A stretch of DNA of 64,000 nucleotides from Anaerolineae bacterium (lineage in GTDB: Bacteria > Chloroflexota > Anaerolineae > Aggregatilineales > UBA2796). Location: positions 434,001 through 498,000 of the forward strand of contig JAHBVJ010000001.1 in NCBI GenBank assembly GCA_019637615.1, given 5' to 3'. The notes below the pieces were generated by a model that saw only the letters and a program-made list of their open reading frames with translations, ran no database searches and was not told the origin of the DNA. Made by a program: the position numbers and the translations under genes. This document shows positions 27,836 through 36,249 of the stretch, piece after piece; within the stretch, counting starts at the first letter, position 1, and each line of letters opens with the position of its first letter.

Positions 27836-27858
27836 GGTGGATTCGGCGCGAATCCGCC
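27836..27858 (+). terminator. Hairpin after the sigma operon
   Basis: GGTGGATTCG pairs with CGAATCCGCC (one G-T pair) across loop GCG, 16 bases after the stop codon. Further pairing outside the core is possible; no T-run. Confidence 0.5.
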
Positions 27859-27959
27859 TCGCTGGCTAATGTGAATTGGGCTTGCGTACCGCCGGATTGC
27901 GGGCTATGTTCAACACCCTGAAGTGGTCACTAACATAGCATCAGAAGGGAACAGCTTCC

Positions 27960-28379
27960 ATGTCACGTCAAGCCATTTTTGCCGATAACGCGCCCAAAGC
28001 CATCGGGCCATATTCTCACGCGATCATCGCACATGGGTTTGTGTACTGTTCAGGTCAGACGCCCATCGATCCGGCGACGGGCGATCTAGTGCAGGGCGAC
28101 ATCAAGGCGCAAGCACATCAGGTGATGAAGAATCTGCAAACCGTCTTGACCGCTGCCGGAACCGACTTTGAGCATGTCGTCAAGACGAACATCTTCCTCA
28201 ACAGCATGAGCGATTTCGCGGGTGTGAACGAAGTTTATGGCTCGTATTTCAAAGGTTCTTATCCAGCACGCAGCACGGTAGGTGGTCTGCAACTCCCCAA
28301 GGGCGCATTGGTCGAGATCGAAATGGTCGCCATGTTGCCCGTACCGCTCACCTATGAAGCCGACGAAGAACAACAATAG
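27960..28379 (+). CDS. ridA: RidA family enamine/imine deaminase
   Basis: Trimeric RidA/YjgF protein that hydrolyses reactive enamines and imines formed by PLP enzymes. 139 residues with the family marks: AIGPYSHAI near the N-terminus, VYCSGQTPIDPATG, the catalytic-pocket Arg in SYPARSTVG, and KGALVEIEMVAML. A few extra residues at the end (YEADEEQQ). AGAAGGGA lies upstream of the ATG. Monocistronic. Confidence 0.95.
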   Translation: MSRQAIFADNAPKAIGPYSHAIIAHGFVYCSGQTPIDPATGDLVQGDIKAQAHQVMKNLQTVLTAAGTDFEHVVKTNIFLNSMSDFAGVNEVYGSYFKGSYPARSTVGGLQLPKGALVEIEMVAMLPVPLTYEADEEQQ

Positions 28380-28607
28380 TTACGTCCATTTTTCCGTGAG
28401 GTCGATAGTCGGCGGCAGCGGATGACCGCTGACTATCTTGAGCCACCAGACCATGAATTAAGGGATTGAGTCTTGACTATTGATTGTGTGCATTATTTCC
28501 GCAGCTAAATTGATCCTGTTTTCCCGCTTTTATACCTTTCCCACCAGAAATTTGGTTAGAGAATTGAGACGCATCTGCTGTCACATGTTAGAAGATGCAA
28601 GTATTCG

Positions 28608-28637
28608 TTTACACTTCATTACAAGAAGGTGTAAAAT
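28608..28637 (+). promoter_or_regulatory. Candidate promoter for the histidine kinase gene
   Basis: TTTACA (28608-28613), 18-base spacer, TAAAAT (28632-28637). An inverted repeat TTTACAC/GTGTAAA (28608-28614 and 28629-28635) overlaps both elements and could be an operator. The ATG at 28673 would then have a leader of about 30 bases. Confidence 0.45.
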
Positions 28638-28672
28638 TAACAAATATCAAGCCAATTGTGTTTATCAGGCAC

Positions 28673-29851
28673 ATGACCATCACACTTCCGCACCCTAGTG
28701 ATACGACGGCTACGATCTTTGTGGTAGATGACCGCAGTGATCCTGTGTCCGTCCAAACTCTTCACGACGCATTGCAAGACGCCGATTTTGCAGTCCACTC
28801 GACAATGCTCACTAAACGCCTGCGTGAAACCATCCGTCGTGAGCAGCCAGATGTCGTGTTGTTTGTCAGTGTAGGGCTGGCTATCCTGAAACTGTGCCAG
28901 CAGATCAAACGGGATGAGGATAGTCCGCTGATTGTGGTGCTGCTGCATGAACCACCATCGCCCAAATGGGTGGGGTACGAGGCTGGCATCGATGACTTCC
29001 TTGTCCGCCCGTACACCAATGATGAGATGGTGGCTCGCTTGAAAATGGCGCTGCGCAACCGACGCCAGCGATCCCATCTGGTGAGCAGTAATCGTGGCTT
29101 GGAACAGCAGCTTGCCGAACGTAATCGCGAATTGGAGCATATGCTGCGTCGCTCGCAAGAGCTGACGGTATTGAAAGATACTATCGTGGCAACAGTATCG
29201 CACGAGCTGCGTACGCCGCTGCTGCAAATGAAATCGTCGCTCTCGCTGTTGGCGGAAGACTTGAAGCAAGCTCCCGACTCGACGGCAAAACTCGTGAATT
29301 ACGCTGCTCATGCGACCGCCCGCTTGGAAAGTGTGGTTAACAACATCACGCACTTGGCGGCCTCGCTCAATCTGAAGCGTGAACCGTTCCTCGTGATCGA
29401 CGCGGTGAATCAGGCACAGCGTCAGGTGCGCCGCAAATGGGAATCTTCGCACGAAGTTGAGCGCGTCCGCCCACAGCTTGCTGGTGATCTGCCAACAGTG
29501 ATGGGTGATCGGGGCGCGGTCGCGCAAGTTTTGCAGCAGTTGATCGACAACGGTCTGAAATTCAGCCCGCAAGGTGGGTTTGTTGATGTGTTAGCCGAAC
29601 CCGTCGAGGACGGATCGGGCGTGCGCATTGCCGTGCGGGATTACGGGATCGGCATTCCAGTTGATCAAGTTGAGAAGATTTTCCAAGCCTTCTACCAGAT
29701 CGATCATACCTCAACGCGTCATTTTGGTGGCACTGGCGTCGGTTTGGCGATTGTCAAGCTGATTCTGGATGGCTTAGGGACGCGTTGTGAGGTGAGCAGT
29801 CAGGTAGGCCAAGGCAGTCAGTTCTCCTTTGTGCTACCCACAGCGACATAG
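28673..29851 (+). CDS. Histidine kinase with N-terminal pseudo-receiver domain
   Basis: Soluble 392-residue sensor kinase. Residues about 13-125 form a receiver-like fold (IFVVDDRSD, RPYTNDEMVARLKMAL), but the strand that should carry the phospho-acceptor reads DVVLFVSVG, with no Asp at the expected place. A coiled linker leads to HisKA with H-box VSHELRTPLLQMKSSL. HATPase_c follows with N-box LIDNGLKFSP, DYGIGIP, FYQIDH and GGTGVGLAIVK. The start at 28673 fits the promoter; an in-frame ATG at 28595 would lie upstream of it. The stop overlaps the next gene by one base. No cognate response regulator nearby. Confidence 0.9.
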   Translation: MTITLPHPSDTTATIFVVDDRSDPVSVQTLHDALQDADFAVHSTMLTKRLRETIRREQPDVVLFVSVGLAILKLCQQIKRDEDSPLIVVLLHEPPSPKWVGYEAGIDDFLVRPYTNDEMVARLKMALRNRRQRSHLVSSNRGLEQQLAERNRELEHMLRRSQELTVLKDTIVATVSHELRTPLLQMKSSLSLLAEDLKQAPDSTAKLVNYAAHATARLESVVNNITHLAASLNLKREPFLVIDAVNQAQRQVRRKWESSHEVERVRPQLAGDLPTVMGDRGAVAQVLQQLIDNGLKFSPQGGFVDVLAEPVEDGSGVRIAVRDYGIGIPVDQVEKIFQAFYQIDHTSTRHFGGTGVGLAIVKLILDGLGTRCEVSSQVGQGSQFSFVLPTAT

Positions 29852-30642
29852 TGAAGATGTTCGATACATTACGTGATTCTCTCGGTCGCAATGCAAGTTT
29901 CAAACTCGGCGTGCTGCTGCTGTTGGCGGCAATGCTGCCTTGTTATTGCATTGGCGGCATTTTGTTGGTGATTTCTAACAATAGCATCCGTACCGTGCCA
30001 TCCCCTACCGCAGCGACACTCATCGCTAATCAGCCCACAGCGACGCCGACCGTCGAAGGGCGTCCGAGTATCACGCCGTTCGGCGTCAGGCCGACGAGCT
30101 TGCCAGCCTTACAGTTCACGCCAACCGATATTAACTTGAATGTGTTGACGCCCGGTGCGTATAGTACCTATGATACGCGCACACTATTTCCGCCAGATAC
30201 GGGCGGCGGCGCGTTTCCGCCCGAACCCGTCACGACCTTGGCGGTAACGCCGGGAAATATCGAGAGCGGCTCGCCGCTGGCACAGTGCCCCGATGCTGAC
30301 GGCAGTATCTCTACAGTGATTCGGACGAATGCCTCTGGCGGGGTCGCTCCCGGTGCGAGTATCTACTGCCGAGCGTTAACGAATGAGTATTCGATTGGAA
30401 GCCAGACCATCTTGGAACGCGGGGTACAGGTTGCTGTCGAGATTTATGCGTTTAACGGCGGCTCGTCCGTCACGCGCTTTCAGCAGTCATTGAGGGTGTG
30501 TCTGTTGGGGCAAGGGGTATTTTGGTTCTTGGACGCCAATAATGCGCCACGCACAGCCGCGCAGTTACCGAATTCGTCGGAAGGGGACTATACCTGCGCT
30601 GATGTGCCAAACGCAGGGACGGTCGTGCTTACTTATCGCTAG
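29851..30642 (+). CDS. Single-pass membrane protein of unknown function, coupled to the histidine kinase
   Basis: The 263-residue protein (GTG start at 29851, or ATG at 29857) has a hydrophobic segment at about 19-43 (LGVLLLLAAMLPCYCIGGILL) followed by a Thr/Pro-rich linker and a roughly 130-residue extracytoplasmic domain from about residue 135. That domain has four cysteines (AQCPDADGS, IYCRAL, RVCLLGQG, DYTCADV). No known family recognised. One-base overlap with the kinase stop (TAGTG) implies joint expression, so it may be a signal-input or output partner. Its 3' end overlaps the convergent gene at 30629 by 14 bases. Confidence 0.75.
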   Translation: MKMFDTLRDSLGRNASFKLGVLLLLAAMLPCYCIGGILLVISNNSIRTVPSPTAATLIANQPTATPTVEGRPSITPFGVRPTSLPALQFTPTDINLNVLTPGAYSTYDTRTLFPPDTGGGAFPPEPVTTLAVTPGNIESGSPLAQCPDADGSISTVIRTNASGGVAPGASIYCRALTNEYSIGSQTILERGVQVAVEIYAFNGGSSVTRFQQSLRVCLLGQGVFWFLDANNAPRTAAQLPNSSEGDYTCADVPNAGTVVLTYR

Positions 30643-31114
30643 TCTTGTTGTGATACGCTTCAATCTGCTGTTCGATCCAGGCGAGACCTTCTTGGCGATT
30701 ATGAACGACCTCAATGCGCATGGTGATGCCGTCTAACTTGCACACTTGCACATAGGTTTGCACCATCTGATCGATGAGCCAATTTTCCTGACGCGTGGCG
30801 ATAGCCGCACAGGTAGGCACGATCTGCAAAATACGGTGCAGCGTTTTAACAGCTTTCCACATATAGGGCGTCACCGTACAGTCTTTGGACGTCAGGTCAA
30901 TGACCTCGAACAGAGGTCGATCGACAGGCCACGCCAAAGCTGCTTGCCGACGACGTTCCACCCACTTGGCGATGACGTCAGGATGCGAATTGCTCACTGT
31001 GAAGCAAATTGCATTCCGATTAGACAACCACTCAAGCGTAAGTCCATCTGAAAGTTGTTCAATATCCGACGATGATGGTTGGTGTTGACCACTTCCGGGA
31101 TATGTATTTAACAT
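30629..31114 (-). CDS. Conserved-looking cytoplasmic protein, unknown (possibly STAS-like)
   Basis: 161 residues without signal or membrane helix. The pattern of DGLTLEWLSNRNAICFTVSN, RPLFEVIDLTSKDCTVTPYM and IRIEVVHNRQEGLAWIEQQI (here TMRIEVVHN) suggests alternating strands and helices. The ending resembles STAS/SpoIIAA-like proteins with a C-terminal 'EGLAWIEQQ' helix. That is a weak resemblance. It has its own consensus-like promoter 100 bases upstream. Convergent with and slightly overlapping the preceding gene. Confidence 0.7.
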   Translation of the reverse strand: MLNTYPGSGQHQPSSSDIEQLSDGLTLEWLSNRNAICFTVSNSHPDVIAKWVERRRQAALAWPVDRPLFEVIDLTSKDCTVTPYMWKAVKTLHRILQIVPTCAAIATRQENWLIDQMVQTYVQVCKLDGITMRIEVVHNRQEGLAWIEQQIEAYHNKTSDK

Positions 31115-31215
31115 GACGCCGTGCCCTTGTTGAAAGCTATCTATGCTATCACCACAAACGTCTACCCCTCGCTTTTGGGCAGTGCAAGTATATTATTACA
31201 AAACAAACCAATCTT

Positions 31216-31244
31216 ATACTATATCAAAACCATCTCGCTGTCAA
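31216..31244 (-). promoter_or_regulatory. Sigma70-like promoter for the gene at 30629-31114
   Basis: On the minus strand TTGACA (31244-31239), 17-base spacer, TAGTAT (31221-31216), in an AT-rich stretch. Leader about 95 bases. Confidence 0.6.
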
Positions 31245-31294
31245 TTATTTACAAAAATCACAGTTAGTTATGGGCTAATACGAAACAGGGAATT

Positions 31295-31322
31295 GTAGAG
31301 GCGCGATTCGTTGCGCCTCTAC
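31295..31322 (-). terminator. Terminator-like palindrome after the binding-protein gene
   Basis: GTAGAGGCGC/GCGCCTCTAC (10-bp perfect stem, 8-base loop) lies 18 bases past the stop of the minus-strand gene. It resembles the short 'GTAGGGGCG...' palindromes dispersed in many Chloroflexota and cyanobacterial genomes, so it may also be a repeat. Confidence 0.55.
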
Positions 31323-31339
31323 TGTAGCCAAAGGCTGAC

Positions 31340-33217
31340 CTACTGGACGGAATAGGTAATGTTAATGAGGTTGTTGGCCTCACCAGCGTCACCTTCATTG
31401 ACCTGCTTGTTCAAGTCAAGCACAATAGCCACCGTGTACGTACCGGGGCCGGGATTGACACCTGTGTAGCCAATCGAGAGAATCTTTTGCTCGCCCGGAT
31501 TCAGGTTGTCGATCAGCCCTGCGCCATACTTCTGACCGGGATCGAAGGACGCGGCGATGGCGAACCCGCCTGTCGCCGTACCGCCACCATTACGCACAGT
31601 GACCGTTAGCGTGAATGGCTGACCAGCCACCAGCGTAGACGGCGTGAGTTGATAGCCGACGAGTTGGATGTCTGGCAAGACGGACGGCTGCGGTGTAGCG
31701 GTAGCGGATAGCGTCGGCGTTGGTGGTGCTTGTACGGCGGGCAGACTGCGCACATCGCCAAACACGCTGACGAGTGTCGGATCAGCAGTGATCCACGCTT
31801 GGGTGCCATTAAAATTGATCACCAACCATGATCCGTCGGAATTACGACCGAACACACGCAGTTGTTGATCCTTCACCACCCGTCCCAAGATTTGATAGTT
31901 GATGCCGGGGCCACCGCGCACATTGACCGTGTCATTCAGGATGGTCATCATGACGCCATCAGGTGTAGCGGTGACGAAGACAGGTTGTGGCGTCGGGACT
32001 AAGGTCGCGATGGTTTCTTGCGTCGGAACGGCACCCTGTGTTGGTTGGACTTGCACCGTGTCGTCATTGGGATTGAGTGATAGGCGTTGTGTGCCCTTAA
32101 ACCGCGCTATCACCTTCGGCGCACCATTGGATTGCGTCATGATGACCATCGCGTTTTGCGTCAGATCGCCTGTGCCGATAGAGGGATCGAATTCGCCCTG
32201 CACCGAGAAGAACGAAGGCGTGGTTAGCATCTTGGTCAGGATTTGCCCCGGATTACTGCCATTAGCGCGTACTGCCAGTACCAGCGCCGTTGCCCCATCG
32301 AAGGCCGCCGCCGCGACCGAAGTGGGGACTTCGCCATACACTGCCACATAGTCGGTGAGGAAGGCTTGGCTCGACGGAGCCGTCCATGCGAACGACCAGC
32401 CCGTCACGCCGTAGATATTGCCGCGTTTATTGGCGGGCAACCGGTTGATGAACTCACGTTGGTCAGCATAGGTAGTCACCAGCCTGCCCGTGAAGCCCGC
32501 ATTGACCATCGCTTGGTAAAGCGCGACGACCTGATCTTGCGTGCCGAATGCCGCTACGGTATCGGGCTGCGACTGCATCGCGACGCTGGCGGATGAATCG
32601 GCGGTACTGCCTTCCACCTGTAGAACCGTAGTGGTGGGGGAAAGCTGCTGTTTCGCCATCGCTAGTACGAACGCGCCAGCTTGTGGAGCAAATGCCGCGC
32701 CACCCTGATAGACCGCGATCCGCGTGGCTTGCACATCCGTTTTCAATACAGTGACCAACGCCGACATGCGGATTTCGTCATTGGCCTGTGTGCGGAATAC
32801 GAAGCCGCCGACTTTGGCATCCATATTGGTTGACGCTGTGAAGACTGGGACACCCGCGAACGCCAACGTTTGAAGCGCTTGCGGCGCTAGTTGGTCGTCA
32901 TCGGGGCCGAAGATAGCGATCACATTTTGGGCTTTGAGGGTTTGTAGTGCCTGATTAACCTCATCAGGGGTGGTGGCTGGCGCGGCGACAACCGCCATCG
33001 GCAGCGTTTGACCGTTGGGTAGGGTGACGCCGCCATCAGCATTGACCTTATCGATCACCAGCGCGACGCCACGAAAGGTGGGGCTATCCTCAGCGCCAAT
33101 CACGCCGATGGTCAGGCTAGTCGCTTGCTGCGCCACTGCGGGATGTAGAGTGGGGGCAAGTCCGGCAATGACCAGCAGGATAACGAAGAGTAGCGTAATT
33201 CGGGAACGCGTTATCAT
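31340..33217 (-). CDS. Type-1 periplasmic binding protein with SH3 and CARDB-like modules
   Basis: Exported 625-residue protein. It has a signal peptide (ITLLFVILLVIAGLAP...AVAQQ) and then a Peripla_BP_6/LivJ-like domain (about 30-370) with GAEDSPTFRGVALVIDKVNA, IFGPDDDQL and AAFDGATALVLAV. A bacterial SH3 segment (about 410-475: NVRGGPGINYQILGRVVK, then WLVINFNGTQAWI) follows, and a C-terminal CARDB-like Ig fold (VAGQPFTLTVTVRNGGG, ending NLINITYSV). Branched-chain amino-acid transport genes are absent nearby, so this may be a surface binding or sensing protein rather than a transporter part. The start at 33217 has AGAGGAGA five bases upstream. Confidence 0.87.
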   Translation of the reverse strand: MITRSRITLLFVILLVIAGLAPTLHPAVAQQATSLTIGVIGAEDSPTFRGVALVIDKVNADGGVTLPNGQTLPMAVVAAPATTPDEVNQALQTLKAQNVIAIFGPDDDQLAPQALQTLAFAGVPVFTASTNMDAKVGGFVFRTQANDEIRMSALVTVLKTDVQATRIAVYQGGAAFAPQAGAFVLAMAKQQLSPTTTVLQVEGSTADSSASVAMQSQPDTVAAFGTQDQVVALYQAMVNAGFTGRLVTTYADQREFINRLPANKRGNIYGVTGWSFAWTAPSSQAFLTDYVAVYGEVPTSVAAAAFDGATALVLAVRANGSNPGQILTKMLTTPSFFSVQGEFDPSIGTGDLTQNAMVIMTQSNGAPKVIARFKGTQRLSLNPNDDTVQVQPTQGAVPTQETIATLVPTPQPVFVTATPDGVMMTILNDTVNVRGGPGINYQILGRVVKDQQLRVFGRNSDGSWLVINFNGTQAWITADPTLVSVFGDVRSLPAVQAPPTPTLSATATPQPSVLPDIQLVGYQLTPSTLVAGQPFTLTVTVRNGGGTATGGFAIAASFDPGQKYGAGLIDNLNPGEQKILSIGYTGVNPGPGTYTVAIVLDLNKQVNEGDAGEANNLINITYSVQ

Positions 33218-33552
33218 GTCATTCTCCTCTATTTTTAATCTTGGTTGTAGCAAATTCAGCGTGGTTATGCAGCTCGCTCGGCATACGTCTGCTCAACGGC
33301 TACCCACTTCTTACTTAAGGGTACCTCATTTGCCGCTAATGCAATGCCGAATATGGCCCGCGAATTTTAGATATACGCCTCAAACGGAAATCAGATCGCG
33401 TGAATGGGGTTGCTTTTCTCCCACCTCGTCAGCAAATGGCAATAATCCCGACCTTCTTGATAGTAGTACTCACCTATGTAAGAGCCGGTTGGTTAGCATC
33501 ATCAAACCACTGAGCGATAAACGATGCGAATTTATTTACTGGGGGCTGCAAC
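33218..33552. other. Divergent intergenic region, no clear element
   Basis: 335 bases between the binding-protein gene and the FGE-like gene. Apart from the two ribosome-binding sites I see no consensus promoter, terminator, repeat or coding sequence. Confidence 0.5.
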
Positions 33553-34779
33553 GTGACCGCATTAACGCGATCAGCCGATGCTGAGACTTTGATTGAGCAA
33601 TTACATGTTGTGCCTGTACCAGCGGGTACGGCAACACTAGGGTTGGAAGCAGAAATCGCCGCCAAGTTCATCAAAGCTTACGGCGATATGTGGCAGAACT
33701 TCTTCGGACGTGAAACTCCGCTTCACAATGTCGAAATCGCTAGTTTTGACCTGATGCGTTATCCAGTCACCAATGGATTGTATGCGCGTTTCATGGTGGA
33801 AGGCGGTTACAGCGATCCGCAGTTCTGGACTCCCGATGGTTGGGCGTGGAAGGTCAGCGTCAACCGCACCCATCCGCGCATGTGGAATAATCCGAAATTC
33901 GCGGGCGAAGACCGTCCCGTCGTCGGTGTCAGTTGGTTCGAGGCAATGGCGGTAGCGCAGTGGGCATCGATCCGCACGGGGTTGAATGTACGGTTGCCAA
34001 CCGAGGCCGAATGGGAGTGGGCAGCGCGTGCCACCAACGTCAAATCGTTGTACCCGTGGGGTGGCGCATGGGATCCCGATAAGCTGAACAGCGGCGTAGC
34101 GGGTGTGGGCAGCACCAATCGGGGGTCAACCACGCCCATCGGTCTGTTCAGTCCCCACGGTGACGGCCCGTTCGGACATGGCGACCAGTTGGGACAGGTC
34201 TGGGAATGGACAAGCAGCGCCTTCCTGCCTTATCCCTATTCCAGCGCGGATGGTCGCGAAGATGTCTACGCACCGGAACGTCGTGTACTGCGCGGTGGCA
34301 ATTGGAGCGACGGCAAGTATGCCAACCGCGTCACCACCCGCTACTACTACACGCCGTTTTATGCTGATGTCAGCACAGGCTTCCGGCTTGCCGTGGGTGG
34401 CGAACGCCCCGCGCTGCCGGCTCGCCCAAAGCGCGATCTGGTGATCTATGGGCGCACGACCTTCTGCCCGGATTTGAGCAAGGCACGCGTATGGCTGCAT
34501 CAGTTGAATGTACCTTACCGTCAACTGAACATCGATCTCGATGAAGCAGCGGCCTTCCGCTTGGATGACTGGCTCGGCACGCGTACCATCCCGACCTTTG
34601 TGGTTGCAGATTACGCGAGTATCGATCCGGTTGAAGTGCCCACCGACGCCAACCTGAGTAATCTGCGCGACACGGATCGTGGTTCGATGCTGCATGAACC
34701 GGACGAATCCACGCTACACGCCTTCCTCGTGCGCAATGGGTTCCTGCGCGAAAAATTTGTTACTGATTCTGGGCGCTAA
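33553..34779 (+). CDS. FGE/SUMF1-like domain fused to a glutaredoxin-like domain
   Basis: 408 residues, GTG start preceded by GGGGGCTG. Residues about 15-285 are an FGE-sulfatase fold: VPAGTATLG, DLMRYPVTNGLYARF, VSWFEAMAVAQW, LPTEAEWEWAARA, WEWTSSAFLPYPY, VLRGGNWSDG and STGFRLAV. Residues about 293-400 are glutaredoxin-like: DLVIYGRTTFCPDLSKAR, VPYRQLNIDLDE, GTRTIPTFVV. The redox motif is reduced to a single Cys (CPDL), the only Cys in the whole protein. So it cannot use the paired-Cys chemistry of classical FGE, and a monothiol-type role is possible. No signal peptide, hence cytoplasmic. Confidence 0.87.
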   Translation: MTALTRSADAETLIEQLHVVPVPAGTATLGLEAEIAAKFIKAYGDMWQNFFGRETPLHNVEIASFDLMRYPVTNGLYARFMVEGGYSDPQFWTPDGWAWKVSVNRTHPRMWNNPKFAGEDRPVVGVSWFEAMAVAQWASIRTGLNVRLPTEAEWEWAARATNVKSLYPWGGAWDPDKLNSGVAGVGSTNRGSTTPIGLFSPHGDGPFGHGDQLGQVWEWTSSAFLPYPYSSADGREDVYAPERRVLRGGNWSDGKYANRVTTRYYYTPFYADVSTGFRLAVGGERPALPARPKRDLVIYGRTTFCPDLSKARVWLHQLNVPYRQLNIDLDEAAAFRLDDWLGTRTIPTFVVADYASIDPVEVPTDANLSNLRDTDRGSMLHEPDESTLHAFLVRNGFLREKFVTDSGR

Positions 34780-34791
34780 CCAGAACATACA

Positions 34792-34824
34792 CAGCCACAG
34801 ATGCACATGAAGTCTCTGTGGCTG
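34792..34824 (+). terminator. Hairpin after the FGE-glutaredoxin gene
   Basis: CAGCCACAGA (34792-34801) pairs perfectly with TCTGTGGCTG (34815-34824) over a 13-base loop, 12 bases after the stop. Confidence 0.6.
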
Positions 34825-34855
34825 CTCCCAGTCGGCATCGCGTTAAAACTCGCCC

Positions 34856-34883
34856 TTGCACAATATAAGATATAGGCTAAAGT
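34856..34883 (+). promoter_or_regulatory. Candidate promoter for mscL
   Basis: TTGCAC (34856-34861), 16-base spacer, TAAAGT (34878-34883). Leader about 35 bases with a GGGGGT ribosome-binding site. Confidence 0.45.
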
Positions 34884-34922
34884 CATAGCGCCCTATCTTT
34901 ACACTTTTCACGGGGGTATATC

Positions 34923-35327
34923 ATGATCCAAGAATTTCGTAAGTTTATCATGCGTGGCAATGTGGTGGATCTCGCGGTCGGCGTGATTATCGGTGCCGCC
35001 TTCGGGGCGATCGTCAATTCGCTCGTCAATGACATCATCATGCCGCCGATTGGCTTGGTACTCAGCGGCATCGACTTCAAGCAAATCAAGATTGTGCTGC
35101 AAGCCGCCAACGAGGCCGCTAACAAACCTGAAGTCGCCATCAATATCGGGCTGTTTCTCAACGCGCTGATCAGCTTTGTCATCATTGCCTTCGTCCTATT
35201 CCTGATCATCCGTGCCATGAACTCAATGATGACCAAAGAGGCCGAGAAGCCAGCCGCTCCGCCCGCGCCGAGCACCGAAGAAAAATTACTGATGGAAATC
35301 CGCGATCTGCTTGCCAAGGGACGCTGA
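34923..35327 (+). CDS. mscL: Large-conductance mechanosensitive channel MscL
   Basis: Pentameric inner-membrane channel that opens on hypo-osmotic shock. 134 residues, normal length. It shows [20 protein letters not shown] at the N-terminus with TM1 ([19 protein letters not shown]), TM2 ([22 protein letters not shown]) and a C-terminal helix ending [15 protein letters not shown]. The gene is single, with its own promoter and a downstream bidirectional terminator. Confidence 0.97.
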   Translation: MIQEFRKFIMRGNVVDLAVGVIIGAAFGAIVNSLVNDIIMPPIGLVLSGIDFKQIKIVLQAANEAANKPEVAINIGLFLNALISFVIIAFVLFLIIRAMNSMMTKEAEKPAAPPAPSTEEKLLMEIRDLLAKGR

Positions 35328-35349
35328 GTTCGCCACGCCGTAAAAGAAT

Positions 35350-35388
35350 AGGGCGTGGAGGATGGTATCTAGCCATCCCCTACGCCCT
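35350..35388. terminator. Bidirectional terminator between mscL and the aldolase gene
   Basis: A 16-bp imperfect stem (AGGGCGTGGAGGATGG with CCATCCCCTACGCCCT, one mismatch and one G-T) and a 7-base loop, between convergent genes. Confidence 0.7.
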
Positions 35389-35420
35389 ACCGCATTAACA
35401 GTGAAATGACCCGCGACGAG

Positions 35421-36206
35421 TTAACTGCCCGTGATGTCGTGCAGTTCTTTGATATTCTGCGCCAAGCCTGCCCGCAGCGCGCGAAGGTCATGTCCCCAGA
35501 TGTGCATATTCGCCCCCAACTCGGCATGACGACGCACGTCATCGATATTGGCGGGCATTGATCCCCACATGATTCCATTCGCTTTGCACGCGTTCGCAAC
35601 GCGTACCATCGCTTGATCCAGCGTCACGCGCTCGGCCTCTGTCATATACGGAATACGAATGCCAAAATCGGCAGGGCCAAAGAACAAGCCATCGACGCCT
35701 TTCACGGCGGCGATCTGCTCGACCTGTGACAGTGCTTGCGGCGTTTCGATCTGCAAAAAGAGGAACGTCTCGCGCAGGGCATGTTCCACGAGGGCAGACC
35801 GTCCCCCCGCTGTATCCAATCCGAAGTTGGCTTCTAGGCTGTTGCCTTCGATGCCGCGATCACCGACGGGCGGAAACTTGACCTTCTGCACCAGATCACG
35901 CGCCGACTCGACATCATTCACGTGCGGAATAATCAAGCCAGCCGCGCCGTCTTCGAGATAGCGGTACAAAACGGCTTTTTCCCGCGTCGAAGGCCGAATC
36001 ATGCAGTCGATGTCGTACATATGAAAGTAGCTGATCAGGGCTTGAATCTCGCGTGGATCGAATGCGCGGTGTTCGAGGTCAACCCAGATCGCGTCATACC
36101 CGACCGAGGAGGCAAGGGCGACGAAGTGCGGCATGTAAAAGCCCAGTTGGGCAAACATGGCGGGTTGCCCCGCGCGAAATTTGGCAAGTACTTTACTGTT
36201 TCTCAT
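35421..36206 (-). CDS. HpcH/HpaI family aldolase
   Basis: The 261-residue class II (metal-dependent) pyruvate or glyoxylate aldolase-type protein acts on 2-keto-3-deoxy acids or related hydroxy acids in this family. Motifs: YDAIWVDLEHRAFD (substrate/base region), MIRPSTREKA with the catalytic Arg, LQIETPQALSQVE with the metal Glu, and GLFFGPADFGI with the metal Asp. The usual D-A-E-H is D-L-E-H here. It lies 43 bases downstream of the SDR gene and is probably the last gene of the catabolic locus. Confidence 0.9.
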   Translation of the reverse strand: MRNSKVLAKFRAGQPAMFAQLGFYMPHFVALASSVGYDAIWVDLEHRAFDPREIQALISYFHMYDIDCMIRPSTREKAVLYRYLEDGAAGLIIPHVNDVESARDLVQKVKFPPVGDRGIEGNSLEANFGLDTAGGRSALVEHALRETFLFLQIETPQALSQVEQIAAVKGVDGLFFGPADFGIRIPYMTEAERVTLDQAMVRVANACKANGIMWGSMPANIDDVRRHAELGANMHIWGHDLRALRAGLAQNIKELHDITGS

Positions 36207-36249
36207 AAGAAATACTGCTTATCCATTGTGGAAACGATAGAGTGTAATT

